The translations under genes and the position numbers were made by a program. Below the pieces are notes generated by a model. The model did not search any database. It had not been told where the DNA came from and was given only the letters and a program-made list of their open reading frames with translations. 27,512 bases of DNA, taken from assembly GCA_039805865.1 (NCBI GenBank), contig JBDLTI010000023.1, forward strand, positions 1 to 27,512, read 5' to 3'. Source of the stretch: Fluviibacter sp039805865. Its GTDB lineage: Bacteria; Pseudomonadota; Gammaproteobacteria; Burkholderiales; Rhodocyclaceae. Position 1 is the first letter of the stretch; every line of letters begins with the position of its first letter. Positions 1-7,780 of this stretch are shown here, piece by piece.

Positions 1-1
1 G

Positions 2-1177
2 TTCCTGATTGTCTCGAACATGCAAGTAGCTGACCCGAAGCACATCATCGGTGGCAACCAGCGTGTGGTGCGCCCACGTCTTTCTGACGCCCGTTTCTTC
101 TTCACGCAGGATCGCAAAGAACCCCTCGCTTCGCGTATCGCCAAGCTGGGCAACGTGGTCTATCACAACAAACTGGGCACGCAGCTTGATCGTCTGCTGC
201 GCGTCCAGAATCTGGCCACGCAGATCGGCAATGCCATTGGCGCCGATACCACGCACGTGGCACGTGCTGCCGAGCTGGCCAAGGCCGACCTCGTGACCGA
301 TATGGTTGGCGAGTTCCCGGAGCTGCAAGGCATTATGGGCCGCTACTACGCCAAGCATGACGGCGAAGCCAATGATGTCGCTGAAGCGATTGCCGATCAC
401 TACCGCCCACGCTTTGCAGGTGATGAACTGCCCAGCAACAACGTGGGTTGTGCCGTAGCGCTGGCCGACAAGCTAGATACGCTGGTCGCTTTCTTCGGCA
501 TCGGTGAAAAACCTACCGGTGACCGAGACCCCTTCGGTCTGCGCCGCGCCGCACTGGGCGTACTGCGCCTCCTGATGGAACGCCAATTGCCGCTGGAGTT
601 GCCGCAACTGATTCAATGGTCAGCCGGCACCTTCCCTGCGGGAACTCTGCAAGCTGATTTCGAACCGGCACTCCTGAGCTTCATTACAGATCGCCTGCGC
701 AACTTGCTCAAGGATCAGGGCGAGCCTCAGGATGTCGTGGAGGCCGTCCTCGCTATCAACCCGGCGCGTATCGATCGTGTGCCGGCTCGCCTCGCTGCTG
801 TCCGCGAGTTCTCGGCTCAGCCGGATGCGCTGGCCCTCGCCGCTGCCAACAAACGTATCGGCAATCTGCTCAAGAAGGTAGATGATGTAATGGCACTGGG
901 CGCGCCAAGTGCTTCGCTGTTAACAGAAGCACCGGAAAAAGCCCTGTTTGATCAGGTCACTGCTCTGGCACCAACGATTGACGATGCCATGCGCGCCGAA
1001 GCCTATACCGATGCCCTAATGGCGCTGGCTAAAGTGCGCGCCAGCGTCGATGCCTTCTTCGAAGACGTGATGGTGATGGCGGAAGACCCTAAAGTGCGCC
1101 AGAACCGCCTGGCTTTGCTGAAGACGCTCTCTGCCCAGATGAACGCCGTGGCGGACATCGCTCGCCTGGCTGTTTGA
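2..1177 (+). CDS. glyS: Glycine--tRNA ligase beta subunit, 3' part (5' end outside window)
   Basis: The reading frame is open from the first bases of the window, so this is the C-terminal part (about 391 residues) of a protein that is usually about 690 residues. It is the beta subunit of the tetrameric bacterial glycyl-tRNA synthetase, which charges tRNA-Gly in the cytoplasm. The visible start of the fragment carries the family signature ADPKHIIGGNQRVVRPRL, followed by an HD-like helical region (HVARAAELAKADLVTDMVGE, then KHDGE and ADKLDTL). The extreme C-terminus has the DALR-type anticodon-binding signature (FFEDVMVMAEDP, then NRLALL). The internal ATG at 20 is not the true start, because the matching family sequence continues upstream of it. 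gmhB follows 13 nt after the stop on the same strand. No frameshift or internal stop is seen. The identification is secure. Confidence 0.96.
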   Translation, partial: FLIVSNMQVADPKHIIGGNQRVVRPRLSDARFFFTQDRKEPLASRIAKLGNVVYHNKLGTQLDRLLRVQNLATQIGNAIGADTTHVARAAELAKADLVTDMVGEFPELQGIMGRYYAKHDGEANDVAEAIADHYRPRFAGDELPSNNVGCAVALADKLDTLVAFFGIGEKPTGDRDPFGLRRAALGVLRLLMERQLPLELPQLIQWSAGTFPAGTLQADFEPALLSFITDRLRNLLKDQGEPQDVVEAVLAINPARIDRVPARLAAVREFSAQPDALALAAANKRIGNLLKKVDDVMALGAPSASLLTEAPEKALFDQVTALAPTIDDAMRAEAYTDALMALAKVRASVDAFFEDVMVMAEDPKVRQNRLALLKTLSAQMNAVADIARLAV

Positions 1178-1190
1178 ACGGACTCTCATC

Positions 1191-1742
1191 ATGAAGCTGA
1201 TTATTCTCGATCGTGATGGCGTCATCAACGTCGACTCGGCGCTGTACATCAAGTCGCCGGCAGAGTGGAAGCCGATCGAGGGCAGCCTCGAGGCAATAGC
1301 CCGTCTGAACCAATCAGGCTACCGTGTTGTGGTCGCGACGAACCAATCCGGCATCGGCCGTGGCTTGTTCGACATGGATACGCTCAATGCAATGCACGAA
1401 AAGATGCATAAGTGTCTGGCTGCCGTAGGTGGCCGCGTTGATGCCATTTTCTATTGCCCACATACGGCCGATGAAAAGTGTGACTGTCGGAAACCAAAAC
1501 CCGGCATGTTCGAACGTATTGCCAAGGTCTACAACATCGACCTGAGAGGTGTACCTACAATCGGAGATTCGCTACGCGATCTTCAAGCAGGTAGTGCTGC
1601 AGGATGCACACCGTTTCTGGTACGCACGGGCAAAGGTGAAAAGACGGCGGCTGAAGGTGGCTTGCCTGAGGGCACAACCATTCATGCCAACCTAGCGGCC
1701 GCTGTTGATGCGCTGCTCGGCAAGCCATCGAAAAAAGACTAA
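1191..1742 (+). CDS. gmhB: D-glycero-beta-D-manno-heptose-1,7-bisphosphate 7-phosphatase
   Basis: A 183-residue HAD-superfamily phosphatase that removes the 7-phosphate from heptose 1,7-bisphosphate on the way to ADP-heptose for the LPS inner core. The HAD nucleophile motif DRDGVIN lies at residues 7-13 (D7 nucleophile, D9 acid/base) and ATNQSG at 49-54. A zinc-binding loop has C89, H91, C97 and C99, followed by RKPKPGM. The last acidic motif GDSLRD is at 125-130. The zinc loop is shorter than in the E. coli enzyme, as in the short form of the family. The histidinol-phosphatase domain of HisB is related, but the zinc loop and the neighbours favour GmhB. The gene starts 13 nt after glyS and its stop is 9 nt before plsC, so it sits inside an operon. 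No strong Shine-Dalgarno is visible; the ATG fits the family N-terminus. Confidence 0.93.
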   Translation: MKLIILDRDGVINVDSALYIKSPAEWKPIEGSLEAIARLNQSGYRVVVATNQSGIGRGLFDMDTLNAMHEKMHKCLAAVGGRVDAIFYCPHTADEKCDCRKPKPGMFERIAKVYNIDLRGVPTIGDSLRDLQAGSAAGCTPFLVRTGKGEKTAAEGGLPEGTTIHANLAAAVDALLGKPSKKD

Positions 1743-1751
1743 GTAGTTGCC

Positions 1752-2480
1752 GTGACTGCACTACGCTCTGCGCTTTTTACGCTCATCCTGGCTGGCTGGA
1801 CCGTCTTCTGCGGCACGCTGGTTTTGTGTACCTACGTCTTACCAGAAGCCACTCGCTTCAAAAGCTGTTATGCCATTTGCCAGATGTGGCGCTACGGCTT
1901 TATGGCCATGTGCCATATCGTTCTGGGCATACGCTGCCAGATTGAGGGGCGAGAAAACATTAGCGCAGCACCCGCGATTTATCTCGTTAAACACCAATCC
2001 GCTTGGGAAACCATCGCGCTCCAGATCTGGACACCTCCCGCCATTTTTGTCCTCAAACGCGAACTGCTGGCCATCCCTTTCTTTGGCTGGGCACTTTGGG
2101 GTCTGCGCATGATCTGGATTGATCGTAGTGCCGGTAAGGCGGCACTCGAAAAGATTGTGACTCAAGGTCAAAAACGTCTCGGCCAAGGATTATCGATCAT
2201 CATTTTTCCGGAAGGCACGCGTGTGGCCCCTGGAAAAATGGGCAAGTTCAAATTAGGTGGCGCACGTCTGGCGGTGCGAACCGGCGCGCCTGTTATTCCT
2301 GTTGCACACAACGCTGGTGAGCTCTGGCCGCGGAATGCATTCATCAAGAAATGCGGCACGATTACCGTGCGTTTCGGACCCGCCATTGATCCGGCCGGCC
2401 TGACGGAGATCGAACTCAACGAACGAGTAGAAACCTGGATTCGAGAGGCCATGCGTGAACTACCTGCTGTTCGGCACTGA
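1752..2480 (+). CDS. plsC: 1-acyl-sn-glycerol-3-phosphate acyltransferase (PlsC family)
   Basis: A 242-residue membrane-bound acyltransferase that acylates lysophosphatidic acid to phosphatidic acid at the inner membrane. An N-terminal hydrophobic segment (about residues 8-30) is followed by the acyltransferase core. Block I is KHQSAWE (80-86), the substrate block is FPEGTR (152-157), and the block IV-type segment GAPVIPVAHN is at 178-187. Block I shows H-X4-E (H81, E86) where the textbook motif is H-X4-D. The start is a GTG 9 nt after gmhB; no in-frame ATG lies before the conserved core, so GTG is the best choice. The 3' end overlaps the next gene by 26 nt. In this neighbourhood it probably serves phospholipid synthesis, although some family members have other acyl acceptors. 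Confidence 0.9.
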   Translation: MTALRSALFTLILAGWTVFCGTLVLCTYVLPEATRFKSCYAICQMWRYGFMAMCHIVLGIRCQIEGRENISAAPAIYLVKHQSAWETIALQIWTPPAIFVLKRELLAIPFFGWALWGLRMIWIDRSAGKAALEKIVTQGQKRLGQGLSIIIFPEGTRVAPGKMGKFKLGGARLAVRTGAPVIPVAHNAGELWPRNAFIKKCGTITVRFGPAIDPAGLTEIELNERVETWIREAMRELPAVRH

Positions 2481-3216
2481 ACCCAAGCCCAGCGAACAGG
2501 AACACAGCATCACCCTGTCTGACCGCATTCTTCCCTACACGATCAAGCGTACCCCCCGACGCAGACTGAGCATGACGATTGACCATCGCGGCCTACGCGT
2601 TCTTGGTCCGATGAACTTATCGTTGCGCCAGACAGAATCACTCATCCTGACGCACGAACACTGGGTGATTCAGAAACTTGACGAGTGGCGCCCCGAGCGT
2701 TTGAACAGCTGCTGGTCGATTCATGGCGATACCCCGCTACCGATTTTTGGCGTGCCTTACGCCGTTCGGACGGCACACCACGCCGCGCGCAGCCCCCGGA
2801 TCGAGCGCCTAGAAAATGCGCTGCTCCTGCATACATCAGACCCTAACAATACGGCACGCAGCCATAAGTCACTTGTGCAATGGTTGCGACTTGAAGCCCT
2901 CGCCTACTTCGAGTCACGCATCAATGAGTTGGCGCCGCGTATGGATGTGCGCATCTCCGCGTTGTCTCTCTCTCAGGCTCGAACGCGTTGGGGTAGCTGC
3001 ACCAGTCATGGCCATATCCGTCTGAACTGGCGTCTCGTTCACCTGCCCCACGACCTGGTAGAGTATGTGATTGTGCATGAGCTGGCTCATTTGAAAGAAA
3101 TGAATCACAGTCCACGTTTCTGGGCCGTCGTGGAATCCATTTACCCCGAGCACAAGGCCGCACGAAAAGCGTTGCGCAGCCGCATAGCCACGCTGCCGCT
3201 CATTGAGCTGGCTTGA
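2455..3216 (+). CDS. M48-type metal-dependent hydrolase, YgjP/DUF45 family
   Basis: A 253-residue predicted cytoplasmic zinc hydrolase. The zinc site is the HELAH motif at residues 208-212, followed by NHSPRFW (217-223), where H218 is the likely third ligand. The conserved RTRWGSCTSHGHIRLNWRL stretch (177-195) is typical of the YgjP (DUF45/SprT-like) family. The biological substrate is not known for most members; related proteins have been described as peptidases or nucleotide hydrolases, and I do not choose between these. I take the GTG at 2455 as start because GAGAGG lies 6 nt upstream, although the gene then overlaps plsC by 26 nt. The next in-frame ATG, at residue 40, would remove part of the fold. 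The stop codon directly abuts the stop of the convergent gene on the other strand. Confidence 0.87.
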   Translation: MNYLLFGTEPKPSEQEHSITLSDRILPYTIKRTPRRRLSMTIDHRGLRVLGPMNLSLRQTESLILTHEHWVIQKLDEWRPERLNSCWSIHGDTPLPIFGVPYAVRTAHHAARSPRIERLENALLLHTSDPNNTARSHKSLVQWLRLEALAYFESRINELAPRMDVRISALSLSQARTRWGSCTSHGHIRLNWRLVHLPHDLVEYVIVHELAHLKEMNHSPRFWAVVESIYPEHKAARKALRSRIATLPLIELA

Positions 3217-4602
3217 TTAGCGTTTGACCTGATCTTGCGTTGCAAGCTCTGCGACGATATCTTCACGCACGATATTAATGGCCGCACGCAAATCATAGTA
3301 GGCAGTACGATTACCCGTAGGCACCCACAACGTACGCACTTTATCTTTAAGCTGATCAATGCGAAACAACATGTCTGCTTTGACACCACCAGCTCCCTGC
3401 CGGAACATGGAAATCTCGGTCTCCATCAACCGAAGATCGTTATAACAAGACTCCATACTTAGCATAGCGTGCGTTTTGCGATAGCTCGGCCAGAAGCCAA
3501 TTACAGGAATAACGATGGCGCCAACGGCAATTAAATAAAACCAGACTTCATCAAACAGGCTAGCTACCCAGAAAGGCACGTAGCCCCAGAGAAACGGGGA
3601 CCCCTCTTTGAAAAAACGTCGTGCGACGTCACTCTCTGGAATCCGCGTATCCATGTATGTTGGAAATTTACCTGGTGAAAAATAGGAAACCCGTTTGCGT
3701 TCAAAGTCGTCGGTCGCTTCCATAAACAGCAACTGCAGGGCCGGATGCATCGTCTCTTTTGTGAGAATGTCCAGAGTTGTTGCAATCATGTGCACATCTT
3801 GTTTAGGCACGATGGGATGCAAATTAAAGGTTCCCGCCGGCAAAATAACTGGATCCAGATACTGGAATCGCTTGGCGTAAGCCGTAGCAAGGGTGAAGTT
3901 GTAAATTTGTACGCCAGGATATTGAGCAATCTCCTGAACATTCTTAGAGGCCATGGCCCCCAATAAAAAGATGGCATCAATCTTATGGTCTTTAAATGCG
4001 GCAACCGAATCTTTGGTGCCCATTGCCAGAAAATTGTCAGAATCTGTATTGACGCCCTGGGCATGCAACAGCTGTTGCACCAAGGCGCGTGTGCTGCTTC
4101 CCGGGATGTTGATCGACACCCGCTTGCCCTGCAAAAATTTATTGAGATCTTGATCAACACCTTCTGCCCGATAATGAAACAACCAAAGCGGTTGATAAAC
4201 CACTGAACCTAAGGAAAGAAAATGACGGGCTTCTTCGGGGAGCGTCATACCGCCCTGAGAAAACGCCGCATCCACCTTATCTTCTGCCAACAAGGTCAAG
4301 TTCTCTTCTGCGCCTTTAGACTCTACCAACTTTAAATCGACGCCGTGCTGACGGAAAAAATCCTGATAGCGTTGACCAATAACATCAGCCGTAGAGTGAT
4401 ACTGCCCCGTGGCAATAGTCAGTGATTTAGGTGGCATCGGACGGACGATATAGAGGAAGGCAAGCACCAAGAGCAGCCCGGGCAGAATATACAACCAGTT
4501 GCTCAGCAAAAACGACCAGAAAGCGAGCAGCTCTTCACTCAATACAGCCCGAAAATTGCCTGGCGCTTTCGGTGGCATTTTTTTGTTATTAATGGGATCC
4601 AT
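3217..4602 (-). CDS. TAXI-family (TRAP-type) solute-binding protein, membrane-anchored, with cytoplasmic C-terminal tail
   Basis: A 461-residue protein. A transmembrane helix lies at about residues 33-54. It is followed by a periplasmic binding domain of the TAXI/NMT1 type, starting with the ligand-site signature LTIATG (61-66) and including GAEENLTLL (98-106), VDAAFSQGG (110-118) and PGSSTRALVQQLL (167-179). A second transmembrane helix is predicted at about 350-372. The last 85-90 residues are charged and helical and should be cytoplasmic. Ordinary TAXI receptors are soluble periplasmic proteins of about 320 residues that work with a TRAP permease; no permease gene is near. The ATG is 18 nt after coaX on the same strand, so the genes are probably co-transcribed. 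The ligand is unknown. Family assignment is firm; a transport role is only an inference. Confidence 0.85.
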   Translation of the reverse strand: MDPINNKKMPPKAPGNFRAVLSEELLAFWSFLLSNWLYILPGLLLVLAFLYIVRPMPPKSLTIATGQYHSTADVIGQRYQDFFRQHGVDLKLVESKGAEENLTLLAEDKVDAAFSQGGMTLPEEARHFLSLGSVVYQPLWLFHYRAEGVDQDLNKFLQGKRVSINIPGSSTRALVQQLLHAQGVNTDSDNFLAMGTKDSVAAFKDHKIDAIFLLGAMASKNVQEIAQYPGVQIYNFTLATAYAKRFQYLDPVILPAGTFNLHPIVPKQDVHMIATTLDILTKETMHPALQLLFMEATDDFERKRVSYFSPGKFPTYMDTRIPESDVARRFFKEGSPFLWGYVPFWVASLFDEVWFYLIAVGAIVIPVIGFWPSYRKTHAMLSMESCYNDLRLMETEISMFRQGAGGVKADMLFRIDQLKDKVRTLWVPTGNRTAYYDLRAAINIVREDIVAELATQDQVKR

Positions 4603-4620
4603 CGCGTTGGCTCAACGTAG

Positions 4621-5376
4621 TTAGTGATGATTTAGCGAATGAATCGCTAGTCCTTCAAGCGTCAGTGCTTCAACGACCCGAGCATTGGCCCCTAGCACAG
4701 CTTGCAATTGCTCGGCATTTCCACCTGTGATTAACCACGGTGTATTTTCGTCCAAACGCTGCGCCATACGCTCAATAGCCCCACAGGTTGCGTCAATCGC
4801 ACCACTGGCAATGGCGTCATCCGTGTTATCCGCAACCGCAGGTGCCGCACAGTAACATCCTTTTGCCGCAGGCAGGCGGGCGGTACGTTGGTGCAGCGAT
4901 TGGGCCATTAAGTCCAGCCCCGGCATGATTAACCCACCGCGATAACAGGCTGCGCCCAACCTAGACGTATCAATCAGATCAATGGTCGTCGCCGTTCCGG
5001 CAGACACGACAAGACAAGGCTGCTTAACCAGCCCCCATGCGCCAATGGCGGCTGCCCACCGATCAACGCCCAGCGTTTGTGGTGTTGCATACAGGTTGTG
5101 CAGGTCACCCGCCCGGCCAGTGACCTGAAACCTTTTCGGCATTGAAGTCAGCGCAGACAGCTGCATAAACACTTTCGCTTCTAGCTCATCCCCGACAACA
5201 CTGGCAAACAAGATTTCATCAATTGACACCGACTGCAACGCTCGTGCCCATGCAGAGATCGACGCATCTTCATAAGACACTGCGCCTTTTTGCGACAACC
5301 GGCTAACCTCTGAAAGCGCGCCCGAAGCGATTGCCCACTTCAGACGTGTGTTGCCGAAATCCAGTAGTAGATGCAT
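4621..5376 (-). CDS. coaX: Type III pantothenate kinase
   Basis: A 251-residue ASKHA-fold kinase that phosphorylates pantothenate, the first step of coenzyme A synthesis. The phosphate-binding motif DFGNT is at residues 6-10, GVDRWAA at 103-109 (catalytic Asp105), SAGTATTID at 125-133, GGLIMPG at 147-153 and TGGNA at 217-221. I place the start at the ATG encoding MHLLLDFGNT. A longer in-frame version would add 14 residues that do not fit the family and overlap birA. The start is 7 nt after the birA stop. The birA-coaX pairing is common in beta- and gammaproteobacteria and supports the call. Length is normal for the family. Confidence 0.93.
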   Translation of the reverse strand: MHLLLDFGNTRLKWAIASGALSEVSRLSQKGAVSYEDASISAWARALQSVSIDEILFASVVGDELEAKVFMQLSALTSMPKRFQVTGRAGDLHNLYATPQTLGVDRWAAAIGAWGLVKQPCLVVSAGTATTIDLIDTSRLGAACYRGGLIMPGLDLMAQSLHQRTARLPAAKGCYCAAPAVADNTDDAIASGAIDATCGAIERMAQRLDENTPWLITGGNAEQLQAVLGANARVVEALTLEGLAIHSLNHH

Positions 5377-5383
5377 TTCAGGA

Positions 5384-6193
5384 CTATACCTTGCGCAGGC
5401 TGACATCACCCGAAACAATCCGGTTCATGCCTGATGCCGTTTCGATGCAAAGTGCGCCATCGGCATCAACGCCTCGACAGATGCCTTCTTGCAACACATC
5501 GGTTTGTTCGTAAATTCTCACGAGGCGGTTCTGCCAGAGATCGGCTGCATTCCATTCTCCACAAAACGCAGCAAAACCTTGCTCCCCGAATAAGGACAAA
5601 TCGGCAAACAATTGATCAAGCACTGCATCCAACACGCGCTCTGATGACACACGGTCAAGCCAAAATTCAGAGAGCGACCCTACCGGCTGATCTCGCACCT
5701 GCTGCTTGATTGCAGCGCTATCACCACAGTTCAAACCAATCCCTATGACAACAGCCAATTCTTTAACGCCATGAGCACCTGAACGCAGCGCAGACTCGAC
5801 AAGCACGCCACCCACTTTGGCATAGCTATCGTCTGTACGGGCAAGCAGCAGATCATTGGGCCACTTGAGGCCTAATTTAACGCCACTCACTTGCCCGACC
5901 GACAGCGCAGATAACGCACGAACCACAGACAAACCCACCACAAGCGGCAAACCTGTTAGCCGTGCCGGGTCTGGCTTAAAGGTCCATAGCAGAGAAAATG
6001 TCAGACTTTCGCCTGGCGCCGCCAACCACTCACGGCCACGTCGACCACGCCCAGCCATTTGCTCACGTGCAACGAATACCGAACCCGGCGACGCCCCGGC
6101 GTCTGCCGCATCCAGCAGCAAACGATTGGTCGAATCACACAAATCAAATCGTGTGATCTTTAATGTGGGTTGGGTTTGCGGCGGGTTCTTCAT
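5384..6193 (-). CDS. birA: Biotin--[acetyl-CoA-carboxylase] ligase (no DNA-binding domain)
   Basis: A 269-residue ligase that makes biotinyl-AMP and transfers biotin to the carrier protein of acetyl-CoA carboxylase. CDSTN lies at residues 19-23, the biotin/ATP loop AGRGRRGR at 47-54, KWPNDLL at 110-116, KVGGVL at 126-131 and GIGLN at 151-155. The C-terminal SH3-like domain follows from about 220. The N-terminal winged helix of the E. coli bifunctional repressor is absent, so this should be an enzyme only (group I). I use the ATG; a TTG directly before it is less likely. The start lies inside the 3' end of ntrC (overlap of about 50 nt), so translation is probably linked to ntrC. An AGGA lies about 11 nt upstream, which is a weak ribosome site. 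Confidence 0.92.
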   Translation of the reverse strand: MKNPPQTQPTLKITRFDLCDSTNRLLLDAADAGASPGSVFVAREQMAGRGRRGREWLAAPGESLTFSLLWTFKPDPARLTGLPLVVGLSVVRALSALSVGQVSGVKLGLKWPNDLLLARTDDSYAKVGGVLVESALRSGAHGVKELAVVIGIGLNCGDSAAIKQQVRDQPVGSLSEFWLDRVSSERVLDAVLDQLFADLSLFGEQGFAAFCGEWNAADLWQNRLVRIYEQTDVLQEGICRGVDADGALCIETASGMNRIVSGDVSLRKV

Positions 6194-7655
6194 CAAGCTT
6201 CAGTTCCTGGATCTTGCGCGTAATTGTATTACGCCCAATGCCCAACAGCTGCGCCGCTTCGATGCGTCGACCGCCGGTATGGCGCAAAGCGCGCTGAATC
6301 AACGTGCGTTCGAAGGCTTCCATCAGCCGCTCGTGAATCCCTTCGTCATTCCCTGCTTCGCTAACAGAGTTGACCAAAAGATTATCTACCGCTTCAGCAA
6401 GCGCTGCGGTCCAGTTACCGGCATTTAGCAAGGGCAACAGGACTTTCGGGCTTGCCAAGACCGGTTCTGTGTCCGGCTGTTTTGCCAAAGCCGGCCCCTC
6501 TCTTAATTCTGGCGGCAAATCGTTCAAGTCAACTGTTTGACCGGGCGCCATCACTGTGAGCCAGTGGCATAGATTTTCTAGCTGACGCACATTGCCCGGA
6601 AAAGGCAATGAACTCAGGTAAGCCATCGCCGCAGGCGTTAATTGTTTTGGCTCGCCACCCAGTTCTTTAGCACTGCGCGCTAGAAAGTGCTCTGCCAGTT
6701 CCGGAATATCTTCCCGACGCTCTTTAAGCGAGGGCAAGCGCAAACGAATCACGTTGAGACGATGGAACAAGTCTTCCCGAAACAGCCCCTGACGCACACG
6801 CTCTTCAAGATTCTGATGCGTCGCGGCGATCACGCGAACATTTGATTTGATCGACTGATGTCCACCCACGCGGTAATAGTGCCCATCCGATAACACCCGT
6901 AACAGACGCGTCTGCAGTTCGGAAGGCATGTCCCCGATTTCATCAAGGAACAGGGTGCCGCCATCCGCCTCTTCGAAGCGGCCTCGGCGCTGTGTCGCCG
7001 CGCCGGTAAATGCACCGCGTTCGTGTCCAAATAATTCTGATTCAAGTAGATCTTTAGGGATAGCCGCCGTATTAATTGCAATGAAGGATTTGTTGGCGCG
7101 CGGGCTGTGACGATGCAGTGCCCGGGCAACCAATTCCTTACCCGACCCAGACTCACCGGTAATCAAAACGGTCGCGCTGGAACTCGATAGTCTGCCGATC
7201 GCTCGAAACACTTCCTGCATGGCGGGCGCATGGCCCTGAATTTCGGGCACGCCACTCTCTGCATCACTTAATGCAGCCATTGGTTTTGCAGACTGTGCCA
7301 TCGCCCGTTGTATCAACGCTAAGGCCTGATCGATATCAAATGGTTTGGCCAGATATTCAAAGGCGCCGCCCTGAAAAGCCGCTACCGCACTTTCGAGATC
7401 AGAGTAAGCCGTCATGATGATGACGGGCAGCTCAGGCAAGAGTGTCTTGATGCGCGCCAGAAGATCCAAACCCGAAGGGCCCGGCATACGGATATCCGAG
7501 ATCAGCACTTGCGGCGGCAGATCGCCTGCATCCAAGGCATTAATCACATCATTGGCATGATCAAAACTACGTTGAGAAATGCCTGCGCGACCCAGTGCTT
7601 TTTCAAGCACCCAGCGAATAGACTGGTCATCATCAACAATCCATACGGACTTCAT
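6144..7655 (-). CDS. glnG: Nitrogen regulation response regulator NtrC (sigma-54 activator)
   Basis: A 503-residue three-domain regulator. The receiver domain (about 1-120) has D9/D10, phosphoacceptor D54, T82 and K104. The AAA+ domain (about 140-370) has the Walker A GESGSGKE (167-174), the sigma-54-contacting loop GAFTGA (214-219) and the Walker B GGTLFLDEIGD (232-242). A Fis-type helix-turn-helix (about 464-485, RRIEAAQLLGIGRNTITRKI) ends the protein. When phosphorylated by NtrB it drives ATP-dependent open-complex formation at sigma-54 promoters. GGAG lies 9 nt before the ATG. It follows ntrB after an unusually long 125-nt gap that contains a -24/-12 promoter match. Two NtrC-type dyads lie before glnA. 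Also called ntrC; the neighbours make NtrC far likelier than another sigma-54 activator. Confidence 0.96.
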   Translation of the reverse strand: MKSVWIVDDDQSIRWVLEKALGRAGISQRSFDHANDVINALDAGDLPPQVLISDIRMPGPSGLDLLARIKTLLPELPVIIMTAYSDLESAVAAFQGGAFEYLAKPFDIDQALALIQRAMAQSAKPMAALSDAESGVPEIQGHAPAMQEVFRAIGRLSSSSATVLITGESGSGKELVARALHRHSPRANKSFIAINTAAIPKDLLESELFGHERGAFTGAATQRRGRFEEADGGTLFLDEIGDMPSELQTRLLRVLSDGHYYRVGGHQSIKSNVRVIAATHQNLEERVRQGLFREDLFHRLNVIRLRLPSLKERREDIPELAEHFLARSAKELGGEPKQLTPAAMAYLSSLPFPGNVRQLENLCHWLTVMAPGQTVDLNDLPPELREGPALAKQPDTEPVLASPKVLLPLLNAGNWTAALAEAVDNLLVNSVSEAGNDEGIHERLMEAFERTLIQRALRHTGGRRIEAAQLLGIGRNTITRKIQELKLDEEPAANPTHIKDHTI

Positions 7656-7724
7656 GTGTTCTATCTCCAGGAGATGCCAGCCAGGGACCCGCCCAAGCTA
7701 ACTCTATTTTCGTCTCCAGATACA

Positions 7725-7742
7725 GAGCAATTACTGTGCCGG
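7725..7742 (-). promoter_or_regulatory. Candidate sigma-54 (-24/-12) promoter for ntrC
   Basis: On the minus strand the sequence reads CCGGCACAGTAATTGCTC. The invariant GG (7740-7739) and GC (7728-7727) are separated by exactly 10 nt, and the surrounding bases match the TGGCAC-N5-TTGC consensus except for the first T. The implied transcription start is about 60 nt before the ntrC ATG. No obvious NtrC dyad is seen beside it. This is a sequence match only. Confidence 0.6.
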
Positions 7743-7780
7743 TTTTTTCTAAAACATTGCATGCGTTTCATTCTATCGCT

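Noticed and set aside
5856..6428. 190-codon open frame on the plus strand
   Set aside because: Antisense to birA and ntrC, both well supported; composition is low-complexity and no family is seen.
7656..7780. A lost or tiny gene in the ntrB-ntrC gap
   Set aside because: No frame with a start, ribosome site and recognisable protein was found in the 125 nt; the sigma-54 match explains the gap better.
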